This document shows, piece after piece, positions 36,195 to 47,173 of a stretch of 64,000 bases of DNA (its first letter is position 1; every line of letters starts with the position of its first letter). The position numbers and the translations under genes are program-made. The DNA is from Alcanivorax nanhaiticus. GTDB lineage: Bacteria; Pseudomonadota; Gammaproteobacteria; Pseudomonadales; Alcanivoracaceae. The notes below the pieces were generated by a model. The model worked only from the letters and a program-made list of their open reading frames with translations. It ran no database searches and had not been told where the DNA came from. Location: contig NZ_ARXV01000001.1 of assembly GCF_000756665.1 (NCBI RefSeq), positions 124,001-188,000 on the forward strand, in the 5' to 3' direction.

Positions 36195-37607
36195 TTACCA
36201 GTGAATCTGCTGGCTTGCGGACTCCACATAACGCTGACGCCGGTCGTAGAGCGCAAAGTGCGCCCCCCCAGTGTCGAAAGACACCACCGAGAAGGCGTTA
36301 TCGCTATACACCTGCCCCGGCACACTCACTTGCCCCAGAGGCTTGCCCCAACCGCCATAGAGCAATCCCGGTACTCGTAGCATCGGCCGATACCAGCGGA
36401 ATGCCATTAGCGCTGTTGGCCAGAACAATCCCGAGCACGTCCAGCTATGCACACGTTTGCCTCCCTGAAGGGTCAGGCTGGCATAGAGCGAGGCATGCAC
36501 ATCGCCGCTCATGACCACCAACTTCTCGCTGGGGCTATCCGCCATCGCCTGAAGCAAGCGCTGCCGCTGGTGTCGAAAACCTTCCCAGGCGTCCCTGCCT
36601 CGAAATGGCCGGCGTTGCTCAGGGAAAAGGACCACCGAGCTAACCAGCACCTTGATTCGATCCGGGTTGAGATCCAGCCAGGTGCGGAATGCGGCTTCCT
36701 GATCATCACTGATCATCTTGCGCTGCCATGGCCAGCGGCTCAGCACCCGCTCCGTACGCACATCCATCACGAAAAAGTCTGCCGGCCCCCTGGAGAAGGT
36801 GTACCAGAACTTGTCAGGATCTCGATCCAGATAAGTCCCGGCTGCATTCAACGGCGACGCGGGCGAATGGGAAGCTTGATAGATCTGATAAGCCTTGATC
36901 GCCGCCGGGTATTTGCTGGTCCAGCGCGCAGCGTCTGCCCTTGCCGGCCAGTTATTCTCGATTTCATGGTCATCGAGAATCATGTAATTACTGGTCTCTC
37001 TCAGCAGACGGGCCAGGTGCGGCTGGGAAAAACTTTCTCGGTATAGGCTGAAAAAATCCTCACGGCTTTCTGCCGCACCCAGGCTATGCATGGAATCGGC
37101 ATACACCTGATCGCCCCCGAACAGCACAAAATCAGGATTAACCTGTTGGGATAAAGCCGACATTTCGGCAAAGATTTTATCCGCCCGGTCATCCTGAATT
37201 TTTCCATCCAGGCCCACAAAACGATAACAACAGGAACCAAACAAAAAACGGGTTTCAGCAGCATCCGGTTGATCTGTCACCAATTGCCCGATCTCGATGT
37301 GCTGCCAATCCAGCGGCGTATCCAGCTCTTCACTGCTGATCCAACCGGCTTGTATCTGATACCGGGTACCCGCTTGCAGCCCATTGAGCACCACTACACC
37401 GCTACCATCAAAATTACCATTGAGCCGAAATCGCAGTGTGTCAGACCACCCAAGATCACCCTCGGGACGCCAGCGCACGCGGCCCCACATGCGCTTCTCT
37501 CCTGCCACCAGGGTATCCGTCGGCAAGGCACCAAATAACCTTGCATGGGTTACCCCTGTTTCCCCCACAACCGGGCCAACCGCGAAGCGGTTCACCATCC
37601 GTGACAT
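36195..37607 (-). CDS. PhoD-like phosphatase (alkaline phosphatase D family)
   Basis: 470-aa metallophosphoesterase. The order is an N-terminal fibronectin-like region with ARLFGALP and GLQAGTRYQIQAGW, FGSCC, the metal sites FGGDQVYAD, LDDHEIENNW and MSGDVHASLYA. It should hydrolyse phosphodiesters or monoesters. Unlike secreted PhoD enzymes there is no Tat (RR) or Sec signal peptide at the start, so it may be cytoplasmic; an unseen upstream start is less likely because GAGG precedes the ATG. Divergent from the hybrid kinase at 37715. Confidence 0.85.
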   Translation of the reverse strand: MSRMVNRFAVGPVVGETGVTHARLFGALPTDTLVAGEKRMWGRVRWRPEGDLGWSDTLRFRLNGNFDGSGVVVLNGLQAGTRYQIQAGWISSEELDTPLDWQHIEIGQLVTDQPDAAETRFLFGSCCYRFVGLDGKIQDDRADKIFAEMSALSQQVNPDFVLFGGDQVYADSMHSLGAAESREDFFSLYRESFSQPHLARLLRETSNYMILDDHEIENNWPARADAARWTSKYPAAIKAYQIYQASHSPASPLNAAGTYLDRDPDKFWYTFSRGPADFFVMDVRTERVLSRWPWQRKMISDDQEAAFRTWLDLNPDRIKVLVSSVVLFPEQRRPFRGRDAWEGFRHQRQRLLQAMADSPSEKLVVMSGDVHASLYASLTLQGGKRVHSWTCSGLFWPTALMAFRWYRPMLRVPGLLYGGWGKPLGQVSVPGQVYSDNAFSVVSFDTGGAHFALYDRRQRYVESASQQIHW

Positions 37608-37714
37608 TACCTACCCCTCTAATTGAGCCCCCGGCCCCACACTGCTAGCATTCTGGTAAGGGGATAATTCAATAACACCGGCAAAGGTGCCCCACCTTTA
37701 TCAGGAACCCAACT

Positions 37715-40513
37715 GTGTCCAGGGACGTACGATTCGGTTTTTTACTGGTTGTTGCTTTTTTTCTGCAAATACTGGTGACGCAGGCCCATGGCCACGGCCC
37801 CGGTATGCAGATTATTGGTGATCAGCAACAAATTCTCTATCCCAAATCCGGGATAAAATATTTTTGCTTTCCCGCAGACAAGACGCCTGATATCAACGCC
37901 GTGCGCAAAAGCTCCCCTCTGGATTGGCAGACTACAGAAGAAAGTGTCGCCAACCTTGGTTTCACCAGTGACAAATGCTGGTTCCACCTGACCGTACGAA
38001 ATCACAACCCACTGCACCAAAACTGGTTCCTGCTGATCGACTACGCCATGCTGGGTGAAGTGGACGCCTACCAGCTGGATGCGGGCGGCAATATCGTCAG
38101 CCATTATCAAGCTGGAATGGATCGTGATTTCAGCGTACGCAGCAACAACTATCCCATCCCGGCTTTTCCTGCCTCTCTACCCACCGGGGTCGATAGTGAT
38201 TTCTATATTCTGGTCAGGTCAGCACACAGTATCCAGCTGCCACTATCCCTGGTTTCCAAAGAACAGTTCGAATCCGGTTTCCTGACACGAACCTTGGTAC
38301 AGGGCCTGTTTTTTGGTGGCATGCTGGTGATGATTCTCTACAACCTCTCGCTGTTCTTCACTGTGCGGGAAAAGGCGTATCTGATCTATGTGTGCTGGTC
38401 ACTGGCGATCACCCTTTACCTGGCCGTATTGCAGGGTTATGCCCAGCGTTATCTATGGCCACATTCAACGCTGATCAGCAGTCACATCATTCACTTCCTG
38501 CTACCCTTGCTGGTGCTACTGCCTTCCCTGTTCACTCTCCACTTTCTGTCCCTGAACCAGAAGGCACCTCGTCTTGCCGTCTGGATGAAGGGACTCGTGA
38601 TCACCGGGGGCATATTGTTTCTGGCGACACCCTTCACCAGCCGGGAATTCCTGATTCCTGTCTCGGTGCTGGCAATTCTGGTGATGGATTTCAGCATCCT
38701 CTGGGTTGGCCTGGTACGCTCCCGCCACAACGACCCTGACGCGCGTATTTTCACCGTTGCCTGGGCGTGCTTCATCATGGGCGCCGCCAGTATGGCGCTC
38801 AACAAATACGGTGTGGTGCCGCGTAATTCCTTTACCGAAAACCTGCTGCAGGTAGGGGTTTTTGTGGAAGTGGTTCTGCTGTCTCTGGCTCTGGCGCGGC
38901 GCATCAACCGTCTCAAGGAAGCGCACTCCGATTCCATCCGGGATCGTGCCATCGCGGAAATGGAAGCCTTCAAGGCCGGCGCCCGCAATCATGCCAAGAG
39001 TGAATTTCTCGCTACCATGAGCCATGAAATTCGCACCCCCATGAATGGCATCATGGGCATGACGGATCTACTGCGTCGTACCGCGCTCACACAACAACAA
39101 GCCCAGTATGTGAGTACCATCTACCAATCAACCCAATCATTGCTCACCGTCATCAACGATATTCTGGATTATTCACGGATTGAATCCGGCAAACTGGAAC
39201 TGGATTTTCAGGACGTAGCCCTGGAGAGCGTTGTTGATGATTGTGTCCGCCTGTTTGCCCTGCGCTCCAGTGAAAAGAAAGTGCCGCTGCACATCCATAT
39301 CGACAGCCGTGTACCGGATATCATCCGTACCGATCCGATACGCCTGAAACAGATCCTCACCAACCTGCTCAGCAATGCTTTCAAGTTTACCGAGCGCGGC
39401 AGCGTGGCATTCCATGTGACACTCAAGCAACCAGTAAACAACAATAACCAGTGTGTATTGATGATTGAGGTAGTCGATACCGGTACAGGTCTGGATGAAG
39501 CACAGCAGGCCTCCCTGTTCGAAACCGTCAGTGAAGTCCGCCACACTGGCGATCAGAAAGGCGCAGGCCTTGGGCTAGTAATCTGCAAGCGCCTCAGCGA
39601 TTTGCTGGGTGGTGATATCGGCGTCAGCAGCTCACTGGGCCGCGGCGCCACATTCTGGCTATCACTACCAGTGAAAGTCGCCCAAAGCACGACAAAACCG
39701 GTGCTGAAGAACCGTACCGCGGTTGTGATCTCCAGCACTCCCGCACAATTGCTCAGTCTGTCGCAATTGCTTAGCCGCTGGGGAGCCAAGACCCTGGAAT
39801 TCCGCGATGTGGAATCTGCGCTGGACCCTTCCATTCCAGATCAGCCCGTCGATTTTGTCATCGCAGAACAGCATGTGATGGCAACTTCATCCACCGTTGA
39901 ACGATTGCGCAAGCAGTTCCACTCTCCCACTTTGGTGCTGTTGCATCCCACCGGCACCCCGCTCAGTGACACCCTGCCAGAAGACCTGCTGCTGATTGAA
40001 ACGCCGCTCTCCTGTCAGGCGCTAAAACGCAGCCTGGTCACCGGCAAGGACGAGTTCGCCGTGGAGAGCGCGCTGGCGGAACAGACTGTTATTCTGGATC
40101 AAGCCAATCGCCTGAACGTGATCGTTGCGGAAGACAATCCGGTCAACCAGCTGGTGATTGAGAGCATCCTGAAATCGCTGGGCGTCCAGCCTACCCTGGT
40201 GGGCAATGGTGAAGAGGCTTTCAAGCTGGTGAATGAACAGCCCAATTACTGGGATATCTGCTTCATGGATTGTGAAATGCCGGTAATGGATGGTTACCTT
40301 GCCACCTCCTCCATTCGGCAAATGGAAGCCGAGCAATCCAGCCAGCCGCATTGCTGGATCATAGGGCTATCTGCCCATGCCACCGGAGATTATGTTCAAA
40401 AAGCCCGCGATGCGGGCATGGATGACTATCTGAGCAAGCCGGTTGCCCAGCAACAGGTAAGCGAGGCGATCAAACGTGCTCAGCTCTCCAGATCCAACGA
40501 CGTTTCCGCCTGA
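37715..40513 (+). CDS. 7TMR-DISM hybrid sensor histidine kinase (RetS/LadS-like)
   Basis: 932 aa from a GTG with AGGA. It has a signal/anchor helix, a periplasmic 7TMR-DISMED2 sensor (residues 30-180), seven membrane helices (about 195-390), and HisKA with His437 in [11 protein letters not shown]. The HATPase has NLLSNAFKF and GAGLGL; its F-box region is weak (FETVSEV). A degenerate receiver (about 660-770) lacks a clear phospho-Asp. The true receiver has Asp852 in [11 protein letters not shown] and Lys in YLSKPV. DISMED2 proteins bind carbohydrate-like ligands, and RetS/LadS act on GacS signalling. It overlaps the next kinase gene tail to tail by 34 bp. Confidence 0.92.
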   Translation: MSRDVRFGFLLVVAFFLQILVTQAHGHGPGMQIIGDQQQILYPKSGIKYFCFPADKTPDINAVRKSSPLDWQTTEESVANLGFTSDKCWFHLTVRNHNPLHQNWFLLIDYAMLGEVDAYQLDAGGNIVSHYQAGMDRDFSVRSNNYPIPAFPASLPTGVDSDFYILVRSAHSIQLPLSLVSKEQFESGFLTRTLVQGLFFGGMLVMILYNLSLFFTVREKAYLIYVCWSLAITLYLAVLQGYAQRYLWPHSTLISSHIIHFLLPLLVLLPSLFTLHFLSLNQKAPRLAVWMKGLVITGGILFLATPFTSREFLIPVSVLAILVMDFSILWVGLVRSRHNDPDARIFTVAWACFIMGAASMALNKYGVVPRNSFTENLLQVGVFVEVVLLSLALARRINRLKEAHSDSIRDRAIAEMEAFKAGARNHAKSEFLATMSHEIRTPMNGIMGMTDLLRRTALTQQQAQYVSTIYQSTQSLLTVINDILDYSRIESGKLELDFQDVALESVVDDCVRLFALRSSEKKVPLHIHIDSRVPDIIRTDPIRLKQILTNLLSNAFKFTERGSVAFHVTLKQPVNNNNQCVLMIEVVDTGTGLDEAQQASLFETVSEVRHTGDQKGAGLGLVICKRLSDLLGGDIGVSSSLGRGATFWLSLPVKVAQSTTKPVLKNRTAVVISSTPAQLLSLSQLLSRWGAKTLEFRDVESALDPSIPDQPVDFVIAEQHVMATSSTVERLRKQFHSPTLVLLHPTGTPLSDTLPEDLLLIETPLSCQALKRSLVTGKDEFAVESALAEQTVILDQANRLNVIVAEDNPVNQLVIESILKSLGVQPTLVGNGEEAFKLVNEQPNYWDICFMDCEMPVMDGYLATSSIRQMEAEQSSQPHCWIIGLSAHATGDYVQKARDAGMDDYLSKPVAQQQVSEAIKRAQLSRSNDVSA

Positions 40514-42567
40514 TGCAACAGGCGGGAACAGACCTGAACCAGATCCTGGATGCGTACCGGTTTACCAAGGAATTCATCACAGCCGGCATCCAGGCAACGC
40601 TGGCGATCTGCTGCCAGCACATTGGCAGTCAAGGCCAGCACCGGCCCGGTAAAGCCCCGCTCCCGTAGTTCCACCACCGTCTGATAACCATCCATCTCCG
40701 GCATCTGCATATCCAGCACGATCAGATCGAAATCAGGATTATCCGCAAACTCCCGGCAGGCTTCTTTGCCATTTTCCGCTTCGACCAGCTTTAAGCCGGC
40801 ATTTTCCAACACCTTGCGGACAAATAACCGGTTGACCAGATTATCTTCGGCAAGCAGCACCCTTCCGCTCAACAGCCCCTTGGCGGACTCCGACTTCGGT
40901 GTCGGGGTATCAGCACTCACCGGCACTTCATTGGCTACCGCCAGTGGCAATACCAGTTCAAATTGGCTACCCCGCCCCACTCGGCTCGACACCGTGATGT
41001 CCCCGCCCTGTGCCCTGGCAAGTTCACGGGCAATGCTCAAGCCAAGGCCAGTGCCCGCATAACGGCGGGAGTGAGACGCATCGGCCTGCGAGAAGGGCTG
41101 GAAGATGCTTTTCAACTGGGACTCGCTGATCCCAATGCCGGTGTCCTCCACCCTCACTTTCAGGCTCTGGGCCAGCCCGTCCCAGCTGGTCTTCACACAA
41201 ACATGGCCGTGTTCAGTGAACTTCACCGCATTACCCGCCAGATTCACCAGGATCTGGCGCAGCCTGAACAAATCGCCAAACAAGGCGGCAGGCAGCGGTG
41301 TCAGCAGCTCCAGCTTCAGCTCCAGCCCCTTCTCCCGGGCTTTTAGCAGCAGGCTGTCGACCACTTCGTCCAGCAACTCCTGGGGTGAAAACAGACGCTG
41401 CTCGCTCATTACCTGTCCCGCCTCGATCCGGGACAGATCCAGAACATCATTGATCAACGCCAGCAGGGCATCACCGTTGTGCTGGATAATGCTCAGGTAG
41501 CGCTTTTGATCGCCGGGAGACAACGTCCCGTTTCGCAGCAATTCGGTATAGCCGAGAATCGCGGTCATTGGAGTGCGAATTTCATGGCTCATGTTGGCCA
41601 GGAACTGACTTTTGGTCTTGCTGGCACCCTCCGCCTGCATGCGTGCTTCGGCCAGCTGTTTCTGGGCATGATCAATACTATCGACCATGCTGTTGAAATC
41701 TGTCGCCAATTCGCCGATCTCGTCATCGCTGAGCACCGGCAAGCGTTGATCCAGCGCCCCACCACGGGCAATGGATCGCACCGCGTTGTGCACCATCCTC
41801 AGCCTGCCAAACAGCATGACCTGAATCCGCACGTTCACCAAAAACACGGTTAACCCGGTGAGCACGAACATGATCACCACCATCGCCACCACCGAGCTGA
41901 TCATGGTACCCATGCCATCCCGCGGCAGCTCCACCACCACCTCCAGCGGCTGCCCACCCAAATAATCGGGCAAGGGGAAACGGCCATGGAGGGCATCGCT
42001 ACTGGCACCGGCCAGACCACGGTAAGGCGCCGTACCCGCCGGAATGTCCCGTACATACAGGGCGTGGCCTACCCGGTCCGACAGATAGCTCATCCAGTCA
42101 CTGTCCAGCCAGACCCCCAGCAGATAAGCCTCACACTGGTTCTCGACTGCTGTAATAAACAGCAAGGCACGGCCATCCGCCCTGACCACGCCCCACATCG
42201 GAGAGCAGCTCTGGGCAAACTGCCCCACCAGGCGCTGCGCCACACCGTCCGCCACCAGCGCTTGGGCCCCCTGCTGCCAGACAATTCTGTCGTTATCCAG
42301 GGCCATTAGCAGGTCCAGGTGACCAACACCGTCCAGTTTGAGTGGTGGTTTGTCAGGCTGTTGAGTCCAATCCTCGGCGCGGACCCGCAGTACGGAAAGC
42401 TGATCCAGAAACGCGGACTCTACCTTCTGCAGCTCCCGGCCGGCATTTTGCTCATTGAGACGATCAAGAAAGGACTGGTTGACCTGATAAAGGGCAACGG
42501 AAATCAGTGACACACAGCAGGTTGCCGCAACCACCAGCAGCCAGCGAATTCGTGAACGAAGTGTCAT
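40480..42567 (-). CDS. Hybrid sensor histidine kinase with periplasmic sensor and HAMP
   Basis: 695 aa. A first membrane helix (residues 9-30), a CHASE4-like periplasmic domain (about 35-215), a second helix and a HAMP linker are followed by HisKA with His328 in [12 protein letters not shown]. The HATPase has complete N (NLAGNAVKF), G1 (DTGIGI), F (FQPFSQ) and G2 (GTGLGLSIA) boxes. A C-terminal receiver has phospho-Asp in IVLDMQMPEMDG and Lys in FLGKPV. There is no Hpt domain, so phosphotransfer must go elsewhere. Convergent overlap with the DISM kinase; together they look like one signalling locus without a response regulator. Confidence 0.92.
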   Translation of the reverse strand: MTLRSRIRWLLVVAATCCVSLISVALYQVNQSFLDRLNEQNAGRELQKVESAFLDQLSVLRVRAEDWTQQPDKPPLKLDGVGHLDLLMALDNDRIVWQQGAQALVADGVAQRLVGQFAQSCSPMWGVVRADGRALLFITAVENQCEAYLLGVWLDSDWMSYLSDRVGHALYVRDIPAGTAPYRGLAGASSDALHGRFPLPDYLGGQPLEVVVELPRDGMGTMISSVVAMVVIMFVLTGLTVFLVNVRIQVMLFGRLRMVHNAVRSIARGGALDQRLPVLSDDEIGELATDFNSMVDSIDHAQKQLAEARMQAEGASKTKSQFLANMSHEIRTPMTAILGYTELLRNGTLSPGDQKRYLSIIQHNGDALLALINDVLDLSRIEAGQVMSEQRLFSPQELLDEVVDSLLLKAREKGLELKLELLTPLPAALFGDLFRLRQILVNLAGNAVKFTEHGHVCVKTSWDGLAQSLKVRVEDTGIGISESQLKSIFQPFSQADASHSRRYAGTGLGLSIARELARAQGGDITVSSRVGRGSQFELVLPLAVANEVPVSADTPTPKSESAKGLLSGRVLLAEDNLVNRLFVRKVLENAGLKLVEAENGKEACREFADNPDFDLIVLDMQMPEMDGYQTVVELRERGFTGPVLALTANVLAADRQRCLDAGCDEFLGKPVRIQDLVQVCSRLLHQAETSLDLES

Positions 42568-42775
42568 TCCCCTACTACCCCTACAGCTTAAAGCGGATTA
42601 TTCGAGTTATGTCGGGCTATCCTGCCATCTGGATTCATACCAGCCTAGCCAGCAAAAGTAGTCCGACGTTCTACCAGCGGCAGTTCCCGTTGGATGACTG
42701 CCCAGACAGGATGAAAAAGACGCGCTGTCCCCGTATCATAGGCGGCCCTTTTACCGGATAAACGACCCTGTTCTC

Positions 42776-44818
42776 ATGAGTGACACACCACGCAAGATCC
42801 TGGTGACCAGCGCCCTGCCCTACGCCAACGGCCCAATCCACCTGGGACATCTTCTCGAATACATCCAGACGGATATCTGGGTACGTTTCCAGAAGCTCCG
42901 TGGCCAGCAGTGCACCTATGTCTGTGCAGACGATGCCCACGGCACCGCTATCATGCTCAAGGCCGAAGAGAATGGAGTCACCCCGGAGCAGCAAATCGCT
43001 CAGGTCAAAGCTGACCATGAGCAGGACTTTGCCGACTTCCAGATCCAGTTCGACAATTATTACAGCACCCACAGCCCGGAGAACCGGGCCCTTTCCGAAA
43101 TGGTCTTCCTGCGAAACAAAGACGCAGGTTACATTGTCGAGAAGGCCATTACCCAGTTGTATGATCCCCAAAAGGGTATGTTCCTGGCAGACCGCTTCGT
43201 CAAGGGCACCTGTCCCAAATGCAAAGCCCAGGATCAGTACGGCGATAACTGCGAAGTCTGTGGTGCTACCTACTCACCAGCAGAGTTGATCGAGCCCTAT
43301 TCTGCCGTGAGTGGCGCCACTCCGGTAGAGAAAGAAACGACACAGCTATTTTTTGATCTGCCAAAATTTGAACACATGTTGCGCGACTGGACCCGCTCCG
43401 GCGCCCTGCAGGAACAGGTAGCCAACAAACTGCAGGAATGGATCGAAGACCTGCAACCCTGGGATATCTCCCGCGAAGCCCCCTACTTCGGCTTCGAAAT
43501 CCCCGGCTACCCGGGCAAGTACTTCTACGTGTGGCTGGATGCGCCCATCGGCTATATGGCCAGCTTCCAGAACTACTGCGAGCGTGAAGGCCTCAACTTC
43601 GATGACTACTGGGGCAAGGACTCCAACGCCGAGCTGTACCACTTTATCGGCAAGGACATCATCAACTTCCACGGTCTGTTCTGGCCTGCCATGCTGGAAG
43701 GTGCCGGCTTGCGCAAGCCGACCGCCATCTACAGCCACGGCTTTGTCACCGTTAACGGTGCCAAGATGTCCAAGTCCCGCGGCACCTTCATCAAGGCACG
43801 CACCTATCTGGATCATCTCGGCCCCGAATACCTGCGCTATTACTTTGCCGCCAAGCTGTCCAGCCGGGTGGATGATTTCGACCTGAACCTGGAAGACTTT
43901 GCCCAACGAGTGAACTCCGATCTGGTAGGTAAACTGGTGAACATTGCCAGCCGAACCGGTAATTTCGTGAAGAAATTTGGTGGTTCGCTCAGCACTGAAC
44001 TGGATAACCCGATGCTGGTCCGCGAAGTACAGGAAGCCGGCCCACGCATTGCAGAGTTCTACGAACAGCGCGAATTCGGCAAGGCCATGCGCGAGATCAT
44101 GGCGCTGGCAGACCACGCCAACGGCTACATTGCCGACAAGGCACCCTGGGCCCTGGCCAAGGAAGAAGGCAAGGAACAGGAAGTGCTGGCCATTTGCAGC
44201 ACTGCTATCAATGTATTCCGCCTGTTGGTGATCTACCTCAAGCCAGTTCTGCCCGCGTTGGCAGAGCGAGCCGAAGCCTTCCTGCAAGTAGCACCTCTTG
44301 CCTGGGCTGATGCCAATACGCTGCTGCTTGGCCATGAAATTGCCAAGTTCAAGCCTCTGCTTGGCCGCATCGACATGAAGCAGATTGAAGCCATGCTGGA
44401 AGACTCCAAATCCAAGGATGCCCCTGCTGAAAGCGGCAAGGCTGAAAAAACTGCCGCGCCGAAAACCCAATCGGATACCACCGGGGAAGAGACCATCAGC
44501 ATTGATGATTTCCTCAAGGTAAAGCTTCGCGTGGCACGGGTAGCAAAGGCGGCCCATGTGGACGGCGCCGACAAGTTGCTCCAGCTCACTCTGGATGTGG
44601 GCGAGCTGGGTGAGCGCAATGTCTTTGCCGGCATCAAGGCCAAATACAGCCCTGAAGATCTGGAAGGGAAACTGGTCGTGCTGGTGGCCAACCTGGCCCC
44701 CCGCAAGATGAAGTTCGGCATCTCAGAAGGCATGGTACTGGCTGCCGGCCCAGGTGGAGAGGACATCCATATCCTCTCGCCAGACAGTGGCGCAAAACCC
44801 GGCATGGAAGTCCGCTAG
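42776..44818 (+). CDS. metG: Methionyl-tRNA synthetase
   Basis: 680-aa class I synthetase charging tRNA-Met. HIGH-type motif [10 protein letters not shown] near residue 20, Zn knuckles in [17 protein letters not shown] (CxxC twice), KMSKS in GAKMSKSRG, anticodon-binding helical domain, then a linker rich in Lys/Ala and a C-terminal EMAP/Trbp111-like tRNA-binding domain ([12 protein letters not shown]... GMVLAAG). Length and order match E. coli MetG. A strong hairpin follows. Confidence 0.97.
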   Translation: MSDTPRKILVTSALPYANGPIHLGHLLEYIQTDIWVRFQKLRGQQCTYVCADDAHGTAIMLKAEENGVTPEQQIAQVKADHEQDFADFQIQFDNYYSTHSPENRALSEMVFLRNKDAGYIVEKAITQLYDPQKGMFLADRFVKGTCPKCKAQDQYGDNCEVCGATYSPAELIEPYSAVSGATPVEKETTQLFFDLPKFEHMLRDWTRSGALQEQVANKLQEWIEDLQPWDISREAPYFGFEIPGYPGKYFYVWLDAPIGYMASFQNYCEREGLNFDDYWGKDSNAELYHFIGKDIINFHGLFWPAMLEGAGLRKPTAIYSHGFVTVNGAKMSKSRGTFIKARTYLDHLGPEYLRYYFAAKLSSRVDDFDLNLEDFAQRVNSDLVGKLVNIASRTGNFVKKFGGSLSTELDNPMLVREVQEAGPRIAEFYEQREFGKAMREIMALADHANGYIADKAPWALAKEEGKEQEVLAICSTAINVFRLLVIYLKPVLPALAERAEAFLQVAPLAWADANTLLLGHEIAKFKPLLGRIDMKQIEAMLEDSKSKDAPAESGKAEKTAAPKTQSDTTGEETISIDDFLKVKLRVARVAKAAHVDGADKLLQLTLDVGELGERNVFAGIKAKYSPEDLEGKLVVLVANLAPRKMKFGISEGMVLAAGPGGEDIHILSPDSGAKPGMEVR

Positions 44819-44831
44819 CTCCGCAGACAGG

Positions 44832-44851
44832 GCCCGCCGCCAATGGCGGGC
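44832..44851 (+). terminator. metG terminator hairpin
   Basis: GCCCGCC/GGCGGGC stem with 6-nt loop, 13 bp after the metG stop; only a weak T-containing tail (CTCTCGTCCGTT). Confidence 0.65.
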
Positions 44852-45043
44852 TCTCGTCCGTTAAACCCTCCGTCTCCTTTTCCCCTTATTGTCACTCACA
44901 AGCCAGGGACGTCCATTCCCATCCATGCCCGTTCGTATAGGTAAAAGCCCAACGTCTGGCCGTGCTGCACCGCCGCAATTTCGCGATGAATCTGAAAGGC
45001 GCATGTCACCCAGCGCCTTTTCAAAGCCATGCTCTCTGCCCGG

Positions 45044-45919
45044 CTAACCCTCGATGCTATATTCCAGGTTGGCCATCCCAACGCGGGCCTGCCCCTCGGC
45101 GGCCTCGCTTCCCGACAGGTAGAGTCCTGCCTTGAAATAGCATTTGTAGCCCCCCCAGTCAGACACATTCTCAACATGCAGCAAGGTGTCATTAATAGTG
45201 ATAAACACCTGATGGTTATAAGCACGCAACTCGGCGACCATGTCACCTGACGGCCGCGGCATCAGTGGGACTTTCTTGTAGCCCGTTTTCTCGTGATAGA
45301 TAACCGCCACCAGATAATCCTTGTAGACCTTGCCATCAATGGATTGCGACTTGGCCCAGGTCAAACGTAGCGGCGGCTTCACCGAATAGGACTCCTTGCG
45401 ATGCAATTGCATCCAGGTGTATTCATTGAGCGGGGATGCCTCAAGACGAAGGGTGCCCTTCATCATGTTCTCGTTCGCCACATTCCATTCCGGATACTGC
45501 CGAAGTTCAGAGCGTTTCTTGGCTTTCCCCTCTCGGGTCAGGTCATAAACCAGATAATTATCCTGAAAATAAAAATAGTCTTTCTCTGGAAACGTCAGCA
45601 GTTCATCTGTGTAAATCGTCTTCTTCCCGATCACACCATCGGTGACTTCATACTGGTGAACACTGGTGGAAAAAGGGGGGACAAACGATTCTTTAAGGCC
45701 GACTTTGCCGGATGTGGAATCCTCACCGCTCTGCGTCTCTTCGCTAATAATGGTTTCCTGATCGCCACTCTCCGAAGAACCCGAACCCGTCTCTTTACCA
45801 ACCTCATAACTCCCCGTTCCACCCTCCGGCTCAGATACTGCGGTCGGGGTCTCCGCCCCCCCACAGCCAATAACATTTAGGGTGAAAATAAATACAAGCG
45901 TTTTATATAAAGAACACAT
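45044..45919 (-). CDS. Lipoprotein with polysaccharide lyase family 7 (alginate-lyase-like) domain
   Basis: 291 aa. The signal peptide ends in the lipobox VIGC-GG, so it is a lipidated envelope protein. It is followed by a low-complexity Gly/Ser/Glu/Thr linker (residues 22-72). The rest shows the PL7 landmarks RSELRQYPEW (R-S/T-ELR), WMQLH (QIH site with catalytic His) and CYFKAGLYLSG (YFKAG with catalytic Tyr). It should degrade alginate or another polyuronate by beta-elimination. It sits alone next to a 470-bp AT-rich leader, with no uptake or alginate genes around, so it may be a laterally gained single gene. Confidence 0.8.
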   Translation of the reverse strand: MCSLYKTLVFIFTLNVIGCGGAETPTAVSEPEGGTGSYEVGKETGSGSSESGDQETIISEETQSGEDSTSGKVGLKESFVPPFSTSVHQYEVTDGVIGKKTIYTDELLTFPEKDYFYFQDNYLVYDLTREGKAKKRSELRQYPEWNVANENMMKGTLRLEASPLNEYTWMQLHRKESYSVKPPLRLTWAKSQSIDGKVYKDYLVAVIYHEKTGYKKVPLMPRPSGDMVAELRAYNHQVFITINDTLLHVENVSDWGGYKCYFKAGLYLSGSEAAEGQARVGMANLEYSIEG

Positions 45920-46387
45920 TTTTTATTCCTGAATTTTCTCCTTATGCCAATTGAGACATCACCTCCATGATGAGTGCCCATGACCTGTTAAGAATTTATT
46001 CTTAGTCTTAACTGTTGGAGGAAATCCTAACGGCGGGAAAAAGTCCGTTCTACGGGCTTTTCGTTAAAATGTGACGCGAACCGTCTAATGAATTTAACTT
46101 AAGTTATGTCAACAAATTTTCTGGATGCTTTTGCTATATCAGCAATCATTAATGGCAGACTTAGTTAATTAAAAATAGCCAAAAGTATTAATTGATAGCG
46201 TATAAAAATGTTTTTAGGTATTAAATTTATTAGCTGGAGGTATTAGGGAAAAAGAATTCAGAAAACCGAGAGAAGGAGTAACCAGCTAGCAGCTAACTTG
46301 AATAGTTGTCCCTGAGGCTAGTCTATTCCTGAAAAGCGGCATCCAAAGGGACCAGCAGTGCTCTTCCTGAAAACACCGCGAGCATTC
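45920..46387. other. 468-bp AT-rich intergenic region upstream of the PL7 lipoprotein
   Basis: No gene. The section 46080-46250 is far more AT-rich than the rest of the window. One hairpin (46039-46061, AAAAGTCCG/CGGGCTTTT) with T-rich flanks could terminate transcription in either direction. Probably holds the lipoprotein promoter and the 3' end of the Crp/Fnr-type gene. Confidence 0.55.
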
Positions 46388-47086
46388 TTAATCGGGAGAC
46401 GATGCCAGAAAGTCGGTCAGCCTCTGTTCGTCTTTTACCGTGATAAAGCCGTAACCCAGTTCAATCAGCCCTTCCGACTCAAACCGCTTAAGCGTCTTGT
46501 GCACCCCCTGCCGCGTCATCCCCATCATGCTGGCAATGTGTTCACGGGTCAGCGCCACTCTCACCGGACCGTCAGCACCACGCTGACCTCCGCGCTGCAT
46601 GTCACAGAGGAACAGGAGACGCCGCCCGATACGGGTTAACGTTCCCCGTAACGCATCTTCTTCAATCAGCGTCATGGCCGACCATAATCGTCGGCTGATG
46701 CAATCGAGTACCACCGGATAACTTTCCGGATAACGGGCCATCAAGGCACGGAAGAAATCGCCGGGCAGTTCCACTATCTCGGCGGCGGTATGAGCGGTAG
46801 CACCATAAACACGCTCAGCACCCGGGGCAAAGACCGCATCCCCCACCCAGGCTCCCTGATCCAGCACGATCAGCAATGCCTCCTGCCCCTGCGCATTGAC
46901 TGAATGAATCCGTACCATCCCGGAGGCAATCACGCACAACCAGACCTGGGGCTCCCCCTTTTCGTAAACCGGCCCATTCTTGTCAAAGCGCCGCACCCGG
47001 GCATGGGGGGCTGCCTCCACAATGGCAACATCAGGAAAGCCCTGAAACAGCGGGCAAGCTCTTAAAACTTCGACCACATTCAGCAT
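46388..47086 (-). CDS. Crp/Fnr-family transcriptional regulator
   Basis: 232 aa. The N-terminal cyclic-nucleotide-binding-like beta barrel (about 10-120) contains YEKGEPQVWLCVIASGMVRI. A dimer helix follows, then a C-terminal winged HTH of Crp type (VALTREHIASMMGMTRQGVHKTLKRFESEGL, in pieces). There is no N-terminal Cys cluster, so it is not an oxygen-sensing Fnr. It is divergent from the aldolase/HD operon with only about 87 bp between, making regulation of that operon the likely role. Confidence 0.88.
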   Translation of the reverse strand: MLNVVEVLRACPLFQGFPDVAIVEAAPHARVRRFDKNGPVYEKGEPQVWLCVIASGMVRIHSVNAQGQEALLIVLDQGAWVGDAVFAPGAERVYGATAHTAAEIVELPGDFFRALMARYPESYPVVLDCISRRLWSAMTLIEEDALRGTLTRIGRRLLFLCDMQRGGQRGADGPVRVALTREHIASMMGMTRQGVHKTLKRFESEGLIELGYGFITVKDEQRLTDFLASSPD

Positions 47087-47173
47087 TCACCAATTGTAAA
47101 CCTGTTGACAGTCTTTCCAAACCCCACGGGCCTACACTCAGGACATACCAATAATGAAACCGGAGAGCGAACC

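Noticed and set aside
43346..44557. Long open frame (about 400 codons) on the minus strand inside metG
   Set aside because: It is antisense to a clear MetRS with HIGH and KMSKS motifs; the product has no domain features and reflects the high-GC codon pattern of metG.
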